DNA of 64,000 nt, taken from the NCBI RefSeq assembly GCF_901000735.1, contig NC_081541.1, positions 36,474,060-36,538,059 on the forward strand, written 5' to 3'. Below are positions 1 through 11,519 of the stretch, in pieces (position 1 is the stretch's first letter; each line of letters starts with the position of its first letter). This stretch comes from Corylus avellana. Its lineage: Eukaryota > Streptophyta > Magnoliopsida > Fagales > Betulaceae. The notes beneath the pieces were generated by a model, which was given only the letters and a program-made list of their open reading frames with translations, was not told the DNA's origin and did not search any database. The translations under genes were made by a program, and so were the position numbers.

Positions 1-1703
1 AAGAGAATTTCTTAAGCTGAACTTTCAGATTAGTGCACTTCCCTTCACTTAAAACTTCTTCCCCATTAGCCACCTTCACTTTAATCCTCTGCTCTCTACA
101 TATTGACATCCTAACTTTCTTGCAGATTGAAGAATCTACAAAGTTATGAGTACTGCCACTGTCCACTAAAATCATGATTTTCAAAGTCCCAATCCATCCT
201 ACAAGTCTCATAGTTTTAGGATGTTGACTTCCTGTAATAGCATGTAAGGAGATTTCAGGATTCTCCTCAGCATAGCTAACCTGCATCAAATCCTCCTTCT
301 TCATTTCCAAGTTAGGCATCACCTCTAACTCATCTAATCCTTCCAACAGAAAGAGTTTAGGGTTTTGGCATTTATGCCCATATTGCCATTTAGCATCACA
401 ATTATAACATAATCCCTTTCTCCTCCTATCCTCCATCTGTGCCTGAGAAATTTTCTGGACAGGAATTGTGGCTTTAGGAGTTCCTAAGGTTATATTTTGG
501 CTGTTAAAACCCCCACCCCGTGGCATGCTAAGGCTTGAAAAATTTCCACCAGAACCCTTAAACCTTCTTCCATTTAATACATGTTCTTCCTGAACCTTAG
601 CCAAACCATAGGCTGCTAACAGTGATTGAGGCTTAAACATCCGAATAGGAAGCCTGATTTCATCTTTCAACCCTCCTAAAAAACAGCTCAGCCTATTTTG
701 ATCATCAATTCCTCTCACTCTATTGGACAAAGCCTCAAATCTCTCCTTATAATCATCGACACTAGTGGTCTGTTTCAGTTTGCAAAGAGCCTCCATCGGA
801 TCATCATACCCCGAAGGACCAAACCTTTCTAATAATGCCTGAGTTAAAACAGTCAAATCAATCAAGCAACCAGACATTTCCATGTCATAAAACCAAACTA
901 ATGCTTTGCCTTCCATATGAATAGAAGTAAGCAAAAACTTCTGGTAAGAAGAAGTGTTATGAACTTGAAAGAATTTATTGGCCTTATAGATCCATCCAGA
1001 AGGATCAGTACTATCAAATTTAGGAAATTCAACTTTTACTGATCTGGTTATAATAGCCAATTGATCATCCCCTTGCTGATCACCTCTATAAGCTCTATCT
1101 TCTGTATATTGCCTTCTCATGTGCCGCTGTGCATGTTGGGAATATCTACCCTCCATCCTTCCTTCTGGGACTATTGGATTATAATCATCATAGAAGCCCT
1201 GCTGCCAGTGCAACCTTCCATCTCTATTCCCTAGATGAGGAAACTGAGAAGACTCTCCATAATGTTGAGGAAAATGAGATCTTCTCTGCCATGGTGCTGG
1301 ACCACTTCCTCCAGGTACATCAACTTCCTCTCTTCTATGCCAAGGTACTGAACCATTCCCTCCACTTAACTCAACTTCCTCTCTCAGCACCTCTTTACTC
1401 TTTCCCCCCGCAGTTTGTGAAACAAACTGTGGATTCTTCTCTTCCACTCCTGTTGCTTTTCCACTGATATCACCTCCAAGCTTCAATGCTTTTGGACTCC
1501 TTTGATTTTTCCATTATGTCAGTAAGATGAGTAAGTTTGAACATCATTTCTTCAAACCTTTTCTCATTATACTGTTTCATATCAGCACAAAGTTGTTTTC
1601 CTTGGCTCTCAACTCGCTCCAATTCTTTATCATGCTTCTCGAGTTGCTTTCTGATTACTGCTATATTTTCCACCATCTGATTCATTCGAGCACCATCTGC
1701 CAT
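1..1703 (-). pseudogene. Ty3/gypsy retrotransposon gag-protease, 5' part, frameshifted
   Basis: Read on the minus strand, the frame opens with an ATG at 1703, 19 bases after a tRNA-Met primer binding site. A coiled-coil-like N-terminus is followed by a gag domain (about 1040-600), a retroviral-type zinc knuckle of the form CYNC...GHKC (about 410-369) and an aspartic protease active site VDSGSTHNF (about 178-140). The frame is still open at position 1, so reverse transcriptase and integrase lie outside the window. The order gag, zinc knuckle, protease and the protease motif fit plant Ty3/gypsy elements. The first 77 codons end in a TGA at 1470-1472, while the rest of gag is open in another frame. 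The switch lies in or near the short T-run at 1506-1510, a one-base indel, so this copy cannot make a normal gag protein without frameshifting. Confidence 0.85.
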
Positions 1704-1722
1704 TTCACCTCAGGATGGTGCT

Positions 1723-1734
1723 GCTCTGATACCA
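1723..1734 (-). other. Primer binding site, initiator tRNA-Met type
   Basis: On the minus strand the 12 bases read TGGTATCAGAGC, the standard plant retrotransposon site complementary to the 3' end of initiator tRNA-Met. It lies between the LTR and the gag start and fixes the orientation of the element. Confidence 0.9.
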
Positions 1735-2247
1735 CTTATAGCACACAATTTACCCTCACAAGAAAATAAGAGAAAACTAGTGCTTGATTAAGGGAATTCT
1801 TTTTGAGAAAGACTGCGAAACAAAGTTTTATTCAAAACCACTTGAATACCTCCTTCTACACTTCAGAACTAGCTAGCGAAACAACTCTACAAATGCTAAG
1901 CTAATTGATTACAAATGTAACTGAATGCTTACGTGAATTATCAAAGAATACAATTAAGCTTTTATACCCCTTACAGTCGAACTTCCTAACAGAGAAATAA
2001 AACTCAAGGTAAGTTGTAACTAACAACCCAAAACTGCACGTGTGATAACTGTGTAACTACGGTTAGTTAAACCAGTTGCAGCCAGCTGGATTCCACGTGT
2101 CAAGTGCTCAACTCCTTTTCCAATTAATCCCTTACCATTCTGCCACGCACTCCTCATTTAGCTCAACAGCTTAAGTCTTCCTTGCCTTTCTTCCTGTACA
2201 GCCCTCCCAACTCACTTCTTCTTCCTTCTATCAAAATACTTGTAACA
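1735..2247 (-). mobile_element. 5' LTR of the Ty3/gypsy element
   Basis: The stretch upstream of the primer binding site behaves as an LTR on the minus strand. It has a TATA box (TATAAAAG, 1966-1959) and, downstream, an AATAAA polyadenylation signal (1832-1827). The outer end is placed at a TGTTAC start near 2247. The inner end lacks a clear CA and the other LTR is outside the window, so both limits are approximate. Confidence 0.65.
1959..1966 (-). promoter_or_regulatory. TATA box of the LTR promoter
   Basis: TATAAAAG on the minus strand, about 130 bases before the LTR polyadenylation signal, as expected for the U3/R border of an LTR. Confidence 0.6.
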
Positions 2248-3071
2248 AATGAGAATGAGGTCAGGTGTATGCCTAATGACCAAGACACATCCAGAGTCCA
2301 AAATTATGTTTGTGATGATATAGACTCTTAGGGGACTTGGTGGCCAGAATGGCTCTCATGGGGCATTGGATTATGGAATTGGATAGACTTGATTTGCCTG
2401 AGTAAATATTTGATTTTGCAATTGTTTTTGTTAATGGCGTAATTCATTGGATTTATAATGTTGGAGAATTGCATTGGAGTTATGACTCTTTGTTTTGCTC
2501 CACCTGAGAATTGAGATAATATATATTGGCTTTTGATATGGCAAAGGAGAAATTTAGAGAGAGTTTTTGTCCATATTAATTGCTCGCTGCAAAATTTTAT
2601 GAGAATAGAAAGCGGTAGGAATATGTGAATGGAAATTTTGTGGATGAAGATGAGTGATATAGAGTATAAGATCCGTGAAAATTTTGTGGATGAGGATTAG
2701 TAAATAGAGTATAAAATCTGGTGTTTTGATGTAATTCTATTTTGTTGTTTGAAGTTAATGTGTCATTTTCTTATTTGGAAGGTACAAAATATTTTGTTTG
2801 TGACAAGACCCAGAAGATATTCTCGTTATGGTATAGTGGTTTGTTAGGGATACGTTGTTCGTGAAATTTGGTTCATTGATTATTTTCTTATTTTTGTAAT
2901 GTGAATTTTGATAAAATTTGTGTCATGCACTTTTTTTTTTCAAATTTTTATGTATTCTCTTATTGAAAATGATAAATGAAGAGCATTGAAATGATAAACT
3001 TAGATGGATAGAATCGGTATGGAAAGATATAAGTAAGCTTATTTGGAAAATGATTAATGATATAAAGAGGA
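2248..3071. other. Intergenic, no gene seen
   Basis: AT-rich sequence with no recognisable coding exon. It contains a local direct duplication of about 48 bases (about 2627-2720), in which each copy has AATTTTGTGGATGA followed by AGAGTATAA. Confidence 0.5.
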
Positions 3072-3195
3072 TTAGAGTCCTCTCAAATGTGATGTGACTT
3101 TTAAAATTACCGATAGATCCAAATTTAATAATGATTACCTCAAATTTAATGGTGATTTTAAAAACCACATCACATTTGGAAAGATTCTATTCCTT
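3072..3195. repeat. Short foldback repeat (MITE-like)
   Basis: TGTGATGTGACTTTTAAAATTA on one side is answered by an inverted TTTTAAAAACCACATCACA about 60 bases later. The GATGTG(A/G)CTTTTAAAATTA motif recurs at about 45120 and 60590, so this is a dispersed repeat family. Confidence 0.5.
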
Positions 3196-3555
3196 CTTAT
3201 ACCATTACTATTGAAAAATTTCTTGAAAAAAAAAAAAAATTACTCTTGGAAAAGAATACAATCTTGGTTAATTTCTACGATGCCACTGCCACCATTAAGG
3301 TCGTGCTCACCATGCCTGTTATTTCAGTTTCATTTTTCCAAAATAATTTAGTAAAATGAAAATAGTCATTTCAAAGTTTTTGGGCTTGATATAATATATT
3401 ATTATCTTTATTTTTATGGTTTATTTCCTACTATAATTATTCTAGGTTTATTGGTTCATTACTCATAGAGAATATGTAATAATATAATTATTCTATTTCT
3501 GAAGAGTGTCATTTTCTCTCCACTTGTGCATCTCTTCATTTCGAGTCTCGCCATC

Positions 3556-3721
3556 ACTGTTAGGATAAGACGAAGTTTTAAAAATATGACCATTAGGATA
3601 AGACAAAAATTAAAAAATGTGACCGTTAAGAAAATACAAATTTTTAAAAATATTACCGTTAGAATAAGACAAATATTAAAAAATCAAGACTGTTATGAAA
3701 ATAAAAATATTCAAAAATATA
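3556..3721. repeat. 33-bp minisatellite, about five copies
   Basis: Five imperfect copies of a 33-base unit starting AC(C/T)GTTAGGATAAGACAAA. Because 33 is a multiple of three, a frame stays open through the array and encodes a basic 11-residue repeat. There is no sign that it is a gene. Confidence 0.75.
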
Positions 3722-3784
3722 AAAGTTAGAGAAATAATAAAGGATCTTTGAAAAATAATATTTAAAAGGAATAGTGAAAGTGGA

Positions 3785-4930
3785 TTTTTTTTTTTTTTTT
3801 TTTTAAAGAAAATAGTTCAGTCTCATTCATTGATAAACAAGCATAAAGCTTACATAATACAAAGCAAAAGCTCTGAAGCAACCATAGCCGAAGTTACGAG
3901 GTTACAAGCGTCAAAGATAACGTATTACATTTCAGACTCATACAAAATCAGCTAATCGATGACTAATTTTCAAACTAAACAGCAGATCTAAGCTAAACAG
4001 ACTCGAACCAATGCATAGGTAGCTCTTATTTCTCGGCACAAAAGGTAGAGAACCCCAAACAAAAACTCATCCTCCTCGACCCGAAAGTCAGGATAACGTT
4101 CACATGATCACATCCACAACCCAAAGGTCTTGACTAAAGCAGCAAACCCAAGGGGCATTGGGCGGGCAAATCGAGCGAGAGAGAGAACCGAGCATTATAA
4201 CAAGCTAAAAAAACAAAACTGATTACAGGGAAACAAAACAAGACAGAAAATACACCACAAGGAAGCCAGACAAAATTACAGGGAAATAAACAACAAAAAA
4301 GCACACTAAGAGGGTGACAATAACTGGAAAGAAGAACTGATCACTCGCTCGCCGGAAACCGAAAACAGGAGGGGGCGTTTAAAGCTTATCGCAATGGGGG
4401 CGAGAGAAAAAAGCCCAGCAGAGGATGGCGGGGAGCACGTGGAGGAGATCAGCAGCGCACTCAAATGGAGGGAAAAGTTTGAGTGAAACTCCAAGATCAT
4501 CACCCACAAAGTGTACCTAAACAATCAGAAGAAACAACAAAAGCAAAAACAAAAAGAAACAAACACGAATTCTAACAGAAAACAAGAAAATGAGAAAAAA
4601 CTAGGAAAAACAAAGAAACAAGAAAACCAAAACAGAGACCACGTCGGGGAGGAAGGTTGCCAGGGGAAAATGGCCGGAACGTGAGGAAACAACCGCGGTA
4701 GGTAACGGTGAACCCAAACGGAGCCGGAGAGGATCGGCGGAGGGGTGAGTGACGACGTGGGTTCGGCAAGGAAAGTAGATTGGGCACATAACAGCCGATC
4801 CAAAAGCCAAAAGGAAAAACCGGGAACAAAGGAGTGGGAAAGGGCCGAAAAGAAGGAAAATGAAAAAAAAAAAATCACCCAAAGAGCTAGGGGCATCAGG
4901 TAAATAGGCTAGCTAGCTAAGAGAAGGAGG
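3785..4930 (-). mobile_element. LINE-like non-LTR insertion with poly(A) tail
   Basis: A T-run at 3786-3804 is the poly(A) tail of a minus-strand element. Just before it, the minus strand reads GTTTATCAATGAATGA, a typical plant L1-type 3' end. The far part (4300-4930) is much richer in G+C than its surroundings and resembles a 5' UTR. No reverse transcriptase is visible, so it is probably an internally deleted or non-autonomous LINE. No convincing target-site duplication was found. The open frames in this GC-rich part overlap each other on the same strand and match no family I know. Confidence 0.45.
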
Positions 4931-5248
4931 GAATAGAGGCTAGGGCTGGCAAAATAATGTACATTTGACAATTTTGGTGAGTAAAATTTAGTGAGACTGC
5001 TAATAATGCTTTAATGCTATATATCACATTTTTTATCTCATAACCTACTTACAAGGTTGATATAGTAGTCTTAATCAATTATTGATTTTTTTTTATTTAT
5101 TTTTTTTTTTTATGACTAATTTGAGTATTTGTTGGAACTACTACGTTAGTATTATGAGACAGTTATGAGATAAAAATCTAATTTTATAGCATTATTCTTT
5201 TAACTCAATTAGCACTTAAATCAGACTCCCTAAATTTACTCTCGCTCT

Positions 5249-5312
<64 letters not shown>

Positions 5313-6185
5313 TTAAGTACTAACTTTTCAAGAGCATCTACATTCCATTTAAATATAATTTTTTAATGATTTATTTATTCTTTCTTCAACATTCATAATT
5401 AAAAATTTGTCTTTTCGACTGTACTCACCAAAAAAAATAAAAAAAATTGTCCTTTCTTAGTGGTCATATTCTAAAAAATTTTGTCATTTTCCGACGGTCA
5501 TATGCATTCAATATAAAAATGATAATTTCGTTTCTAATTTTGATTCACATCAACCAACGTTTCTTTTGGTGAGAAAATGAGAAATGAGAAGAAAAAACAA
5601 TTGGGAGGAGAGAGAATAGTCGAATTTTAAATGTTTTTTTTTTTTTTTTTTTGAACGTTTGAGAAGTGATTTGGGAAGCACTGTTCCTGCTCTCAAAATT
5701 GTCAGCAAAGTGATGAGCCGGATGCAGAGCTAAAAAAATAATGTCCAAAGAATATTATTGGATATTCTTATAAAATAGAAATTATCATCTTAATTTTCCC
5801 AATTTTAGTTTGATTTCTAAAACAGAAATATTATAAAAAAATATATGTTAATTCAAAAAATGTCAGAAAATATATTTTTCAATAAAATAAACACAAAAGA
5901 AACACATGAGTATGTTGTTAACAACAATTAATTGATGAGGATCTATAGATTTTTTTTGGACGATCTATAGAATTATCCTAAATTAAGATCAAGAATATAT
6001 TTTACTTGAAATGATAATCAAATTTTTTGTAAAATAGGTTTATACGTACGATTTAAAAGAACATGTATTTTCAACCTTTTGAACTACCATCACATTTTTA
6101 TTTATGTCTTCATACTTTAAAAAGTGTCAACATGCGACTGCATAAATAGTTTTTCTTTTATATATATATATATATATAGTCTTTA
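4931..6185. other. Intergenic with CT/AT microsatellite
   Basis: No gene seen. A compound (CT)n(AT)n microsatellite lies at about 5247-5308 and a second AT run at about 6163-6179. The rest is AT-rich unique-looking sequence. Confidence 0.5.
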
Positions 6186-8125
6186 CTCTTGTATTCGTTG
6201 GTTGGCAAGAGATTCACGAGAGAAGGTGGGCGAGATTTGTTATATATCTTTTTTCAATTTGTTTTTTTCTTTTTATCATCTCAATTTTTAAAATCATCAT
6301 TAGATGTGTAAAGCTCATATGAATTCTACACATAAATTCACAACTCTCGTAATAAAAATTGAAAAAAATGAGAGAATGACCGAATAATAAAATGAATTGT
6401 TTCTCTAATGGAATCGCTTAGTAAATGAGAGCGGGTTTAAAACTAAAGCATCATTTGGCCATTATTCTTTTTAGTAATGAATTATTGCCACCTGCCTTAC
6501 CCACCACAACTAACACTTTTTTATTATTTTATTTATTTATTTGTTTATTTTTATTATTCTTAAAAAAACTGAAAAATAAAAATAATTTTTTCTAAAAAAA
6601 AATTTATTTATGTATTGCTAGCAACTAGTTAAATTATTAGTTATTATGATTAACCTGATATTAAGTTTTTTTTTTTTTTTTTTTTTTCAAATAGTCAAAA
6701 TAACATTTTAACTATTTTTACCTACTCAATATGGGCTTTAAGCCTTTAACTGCTTCAAAAAAAAATAGTAAACAAAATAAAAGGTGGTTCACATGAAGTA
6801 TAATTGCGTGACGAATAAGTAGGTAAAGAAACTCTTTCAAATTCATGTGAAATTTTATTACTCATTTTCATTTATATATCTATCCACCAACTCTTTCACT
6901 CTCATTTACATCTCACAAAGTTCACTGATTTGACTACATACTAATGCGCTAGCCCCTTCAAAATTGCCCACCCTTCTCACTTTTCTTCCCTGCTTTTTTT
7001 CTTGCGTTCTACCGTTATGACTACCATGGCCGTATCCGAGAGGCACGTTGAAGCCGAAGGGACTAAACAAAAAGCGAAGCGTCCTACTTCAGGAATGGGC
7101 GGTTCTGGGAAAAAAAAAGGTAATAATATTTGCTAATTTGTTTACTTTTCATTATTTTTAAAACGAAAAAAAAAAAAAAAACAAAACGAAACAAAGTCGA
7201 CTAGCGAGTCGGACAGAAGACGTATAGTTACAACTTCTATAAAAGTTACAAATATAATATGTTAAATCGTCTTATTAAGTTATAAGAAAATGTTGTGTAT
7301 GTTGGTGGTGGAGGAAATACAGCATAACCCGTATTTAATTATTTATAATTTTGAAATAAAGTTATTTTAAAGGATCACATGTAAATATCCTGTTGATAAT
7401 GTATTATTCCATTTGAACGTATTAATAAAATACAAGTGCTAAGTATTCTTACATCGTATTTCAATAATTATATTAAAGTTAATGTAACTTTTAAATATTA
7501 AAGAAAAATACAAAACAAACCCCGCTCACTATTCATGATTAATAAAATGGACTTAAAATTATTTGTATTATAGACTTAAAATGCTCAAAGCGCCTCATAT
7601 TTCAGTTTTCTATAGATTTGGTGCTGCAGGACTTGGATGAGAACACCGTTCAATTTTTCAAGCTCTATAATTAGTAGAAGAGGTATAATCCAGTCATGTT
7701 ATGTGCCAATGAAGGAAGATATTTTGGGCTTCCTTTTCGGGATCCAAGAAGAATTTGAGAGATGGGAAAGATTTGATGCCAATAATAATGCCTGCATATC
7801 CTTACACAAACACTAGTTACAATGTCTCTTTGAGTACGCTATGTGTTATGCAAGAAGAAGTTGAGAGAGAAAAAGAAACATGTGAGGCAATGAAAGCAAG
7901 CAAAACTGGTTTGATTAGCCCTTTAATCTTTTTTTTTTTTTTTTGAAGCTTATAAAAATTATCTGCAGATTGACATAATTGCCTGAAATAATAATGACTT
8001 CATGAATTTGAAAGAATGGGTTGAATCTCGGCTTCATCTACTGACTTTGAAGATTGAAAGGGACATATGGGTTCAGCTACGGTGCTAAAAAGTTCAAAAA
8101 AGAAAAAGAAAAAAAAAATTAGGCT
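6186..8125. repeat. Tandem segmental duplication, copy A
   Basis: Begins with TTGGCAAGAGATTCACGAG and shares a series of colinear blocks with 8126-10245. Shared blocks include TTGCCACCTGCCTTA, TTTATGTATTGCTA, TTCATGTGAAATTTTATTAC, CGTCCTACTTCAGGAATGGG and TATTTCAGTTTTCT. The copies differ by substitutions and small indels, so the duplication is old. An ATG at 7018 opens a 31-codon frame that ends at an intron-like GTAAT near 7110; it may be a relic first exon of an unknown gene. Confidence 0.75.
7621..8090 (+). pseudogene. Nuclear poly(A) polymerase (PAPS) pseudogene fragment
   Basis: Plant nuclear poly(A) polymerases add the poly(A) tail to pre-mRNA. Fragments of that protein can be read in order here: VLQDLDENTV, then NPVMLCANEG and LPFRDPRR, then DLMPIIMPAYP and TSYNVSLSTL, then EAYKNYLQIDI and EWVESRL plus LTLKIERD. 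These correspond to the end of the nucleotidyltransferase domain through the central domain. The segment between the first two blocks is missing. There are several frame changes and stops (after 7670, near 7760 and at about 7980), and a long T-run at 7928-7944 replaces part of the frame. It is therefore a decayed fragment, not a working gene. It occurs only in copy A of the surrounding duplication. Confidence 0.8.
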
Positions 8126-10245
8126 TGTATTGATTGGCAAGAGATTCATGAGAGAAGGTGGACAATAATCGAATGAGATTTGTTATACATATTTTTTCAG
8201 ATTTTTTTTTTTTTAATCCTTATATGAATTCCACATATAAATTCACAGCGTAATAATTTTAATTTTTTTTTTTTTAAAAAAAAATGAGAGAATGACCGAA
8301 TAATAAAATGAAAACATGTTTAATAGTAAAAGCATTATTTGACCATTATTCTCGTCGGTAATGAATTATTGCCACCTGCCTTATCCACAACTATCACTCT
8401 TTTATTATTTTATTTTATTTATTTTATTTATATTATTTTTTAAAAAATAATAATTTTTTAAAAAATTTTATTTAGAGAAAAATATAAAAAATCCCTTCAA
8501 ACTAAACTGTTTTTTAAAGAGCCCCATAATGTTTAAAATGTGCTAAAGTAGCCCATCAAACTATCAAAGTGTATCAAAATGCTATATTTTTTTATATTCT
8601 TACAATACCCTTATTCTTTTAAAAACTAAAATAAAAAATTAATAAAATAAACAACTAAAAAATTATTTAAAAAATAAAATAAAATAGAAAAGAAAAAAAT
8701 TTAGTTTTTTTTTTTTAGTTTAATATATTTATATCTTTTTTTTATTAAGAATGGTACGTGTCGCCATTTTTATTGGCATTGACGTGACATTTAACAAAAT
8801 TCGTCAATTTTTTAAACGGAATTCGACTCTAGGGACTAAATTGTTTTTTTTTTTGGTATATCCCATGAATCTCTGATTTCACTTTCGTACGACATTAAAT
8901 GATTTGTAATTTAGGCCAACCACATGGTTTGATTTTATATTTATCCATATTTTTTATACCATACGAGCGATTTATAATTTAGGCCAATTATAATGGATTT
9001 TTTTTATTTATTCCAAAAAAACCTTTCTTTTTTTTTTGTGTATTTATTCTCCCATTGGGTTTTTTTTTTTTTGTTTATTTATTATTATTATTATTTAGTT
9101 TCTAAAAGAATATAAGTATAATAGGAATATAAAAAAAATATGGCCTTTTTGATCCACTTTGTTAACTTAATAGGCTATTTTAGTACCTTTTGAGCATCTA
9201 CGGCTCTATTGCAAACCGTTGTTAGTTTAGGAGACTTTTTTATATTTTCCCTTTTATTTATGTATTGCTAATTTGTTAGTAACTAGTTAAATTGTTAGTT
9301 ATTATGATTATCCTCATATTGGGATTTTTTTTTTCTTTTACAAAATTAGTCAAAATAAAATTTTGACTATTTTGACCAACTCAATATAGCTTTTGACTAC
9401 TTCGAAAAACTAGAAAACAAAATAAAAGCATGGCAAATGGTGGAGCTGGTTCACGTGATCAAGTGTATTTGCATGACAAGTGTATTTGCATGACAAAAGA
9501 ACAACTCTTTATTAAGTAGGTAAAGAAACCCTTTAAAATTCATGTGAAATTTTATTACTCATTTTCATTTATATCTCTATCCACCTACTCTTTCACTCTC
9601 ATTTTCATGTATATTACTACACAAACCGTTATAGGGCAGCCAGGGCTGGAGGGACTAAATAAGAACGTTGCGTCCTACTTCAGGAATGGGCGGTTTTGGG
9701 AGAAAGAGGTAATAATATTTTCTGATTTGTCTATTCTTATTTTTAAAACGACAAAAAAAAAAAACCACCGCGAGTGTGACAATGAACATGTAAAAGTTAC
9801 AACTTCTATAAAAGAATCAGATAAAGGGAAGTAAATTAAAAAGAAAAAGTGGGAAAAAGGTCAATACTACGGTTGTTGATCATATTTTCTCTTTGTTACT
9901 AGTTTTGACGAATTTGGTACTTATTTGAGGTTGGCTTTGTCTTAGAAAATGTTGTGTATGTTGGTAGCTGAGGAAATGTTTTCTTCCTAAAGTGTTACAT
10001 AATTAAAAAGTTATTTTAAAGGAATACATGTAAATATTATGTTGATGATGTATGCATGTTAAGTGTTCTTATGTCATATGTCAATAATTATATAAAACTT
10101 AATGTAATTTTCAAATATTAAAGAAAAAAATACAAAACAGACTCGGACCAGCTCACTGCTCCTGATTAATAGAATGGACTTAAATTTATGTGTATTAAAG
10201 ACTTTAAAGTCCTCAAAGCACTTGGTATTTCAGTTTTCTTAACCA
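8126..10245. repeat. Tandem segmental duplication, copy B
   Basis: Colinear diverged copy of 6186-7620, starting TTGGCAAGAGATTCATGAG. It has gained a 777-bp MULE-type insertion (8475-9251), absent at the matching place in copy A (about 6605), and lacks the poly(A) polymerase fragment at its right end. Confidence 0.75.
8475..9251. mobile_element. Non-autonomous MULE, 777 bp, 9-bp TSD
   Basis: Roughly 100-base inverted ends (GAGAAAAATATAAAAAA... and its complement ending ...TTTTTTATATTTTCCC) lie between exact 9-base repeats TTTTATTTA at 8466-8474 and 9252-9260. The empty site is preserved in copy A near 6605. The 9-bp duplication and long inverted ends are the hallmarks of Mutator-like elements. 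No coding sequence is visible inside. Confidence 0.85.
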
Positions 10246-10519
10246 TGTCTTAATAATGTATTTGTAGAGAGTCCCTAATATCCGGTTGTGGTATAAAATT
10301 TTATTTTTACGGTCTTCAATAAAAATTTAACATGTCACCTAAAAACAAGAAATAGAATGGAAGTGAAAACACTAGATTTTTATACGAAACCAACTCATGG
10401 ACTAAACCCTAAACAAATAGAATAAAAGTGAAAACATTTTGTCACTTTTTCTGTACATTCTAACCCTATTGTCCAATACCCACACCCACCTCTGGGCCCT
10501 ACACCGGAGTTTCTAAAAC
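10246..10519. other. Intergenic, nothing recognised
   Basis: AT-rich sequence with no exon, RNA gene or repeat that I can support. Confidence 0.4.
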
Positions 10520-11200
10520 CAACCAAAATCCACACTCACTCCTCAAACACCACAAAAAGCTCTTTTTACAGTCTTGCACTTCACCTCTTGGCGTGTCCAT
10601 TTATTTCTTTACTAGCTTCCAAACCAAGTAACGCTCTATTTGGTAGTTAATTATAATCACATTAAGAAAATGAAAAAAGAGAAAGAAAGTATAATATTGA
10701 GAACAATCAAACCAATTTTTTTTTTTTTTTTTTTTTTTTTTGGCAATAATGATGAAATCTTCTTTTTGCAGTCTCACAATCATTCATTAGTGTAAACTAT
10801 GGTAAATCGTTGACAACCCCTCGCCACTGCCTCAACACAAAATGTCCAACTATACGGATCCAACCTGGTTAAATGCATGTGAGAAGTATGTATAACCCTA
10901 AATTTAAGCATGCATCAAAAAAGAAAATCAAATTCAAGTAAATAAAGTTAACAATCACAGAAAGTAGTATGCCCTGCGGACCACTCCAACAAAACAATGT
11001 ATGTGTACAACAACCTGACATTTCCTCGCTCCAACTTTACGACAAAAAACCCTTTCTCTCTCGTCATTTCTTAAGCTTCCCGACATTAATACAGAAAAAT
11101 GTCAAAGCTACAAGAAAATAACAAGAAAGGAGTTGAGGGATGTGGGCGTGTAGATGGAGTTTTGCTGGAAAGTTTTGTCAAGGAAGATTCCTGAGATAGT

Positions 11201-11419
11201 GTTAATTAGGCTCCGTTTACTTCGACGTAAAATTGTTTCCTTCGTAAAATATTTTCAGGAAATCTATTTTCCCTGAAAATATTTTTCGTCGAAAACATTT
11301 TACGACGTTTACCTTACACATGGAAAATAATTTTTTTTAATATCTTTTTTTTTTTTTAATATATATTTTTTCCAATAAGGTCCCCACTAGGACTTGCACG
11401 AGACTTGACCGGGACCCGC
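11201..11419. mobile_element. Left end of a DNA transposon, cut by the gap
   Basis: Starts where the two 681-bp copies diverge. It carries GGCTCCGTTTACTTCGACG followed by inverted TTTCGTCGAAAACATTTTACG, a common style of plant DNA-transposon terminus. The second repeat copy (ending at 12200) shows what appears to be the empty site. The right end is lost in the gap. Confidence 0.55.
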
Positions 11420-11519
11420 NNNNNNNNNNNNNNNNNNNNNNNNNNNNNNNNNNNNNNNNNNNNNNNNNNNNNNNNNNNNNNNNNNNNNNNNNNNNNNNNN
11501 NNNNNNNNNNNNNNNNNNN
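11420..11519. other. Assembly gap (100 N)
   Basis: Exactly 100 N, a conventional placeholder for a gap of unknown size. Confidence 0.95.

Noticed and set aside
1129..1769. Plus-strand open frames at 1129-1467 and 1527-1769
   Set aside because: They lie opposite the gag region of the minus-strand retrotransposon and show no family features.
4306..4896. Several overlapping minus-strand frames of 72-123 codons
   Set aside because: They overlap each other in different frames in a GC-rich part of a LINE-like insert and match no protein I know.
7755..7946. A 63-codon plus-strand frame as a stand-alone gene
   Set aside because: It is one surviving piece of the poly(A) polymerase pseudogene, and its end is encoded by a T-run.
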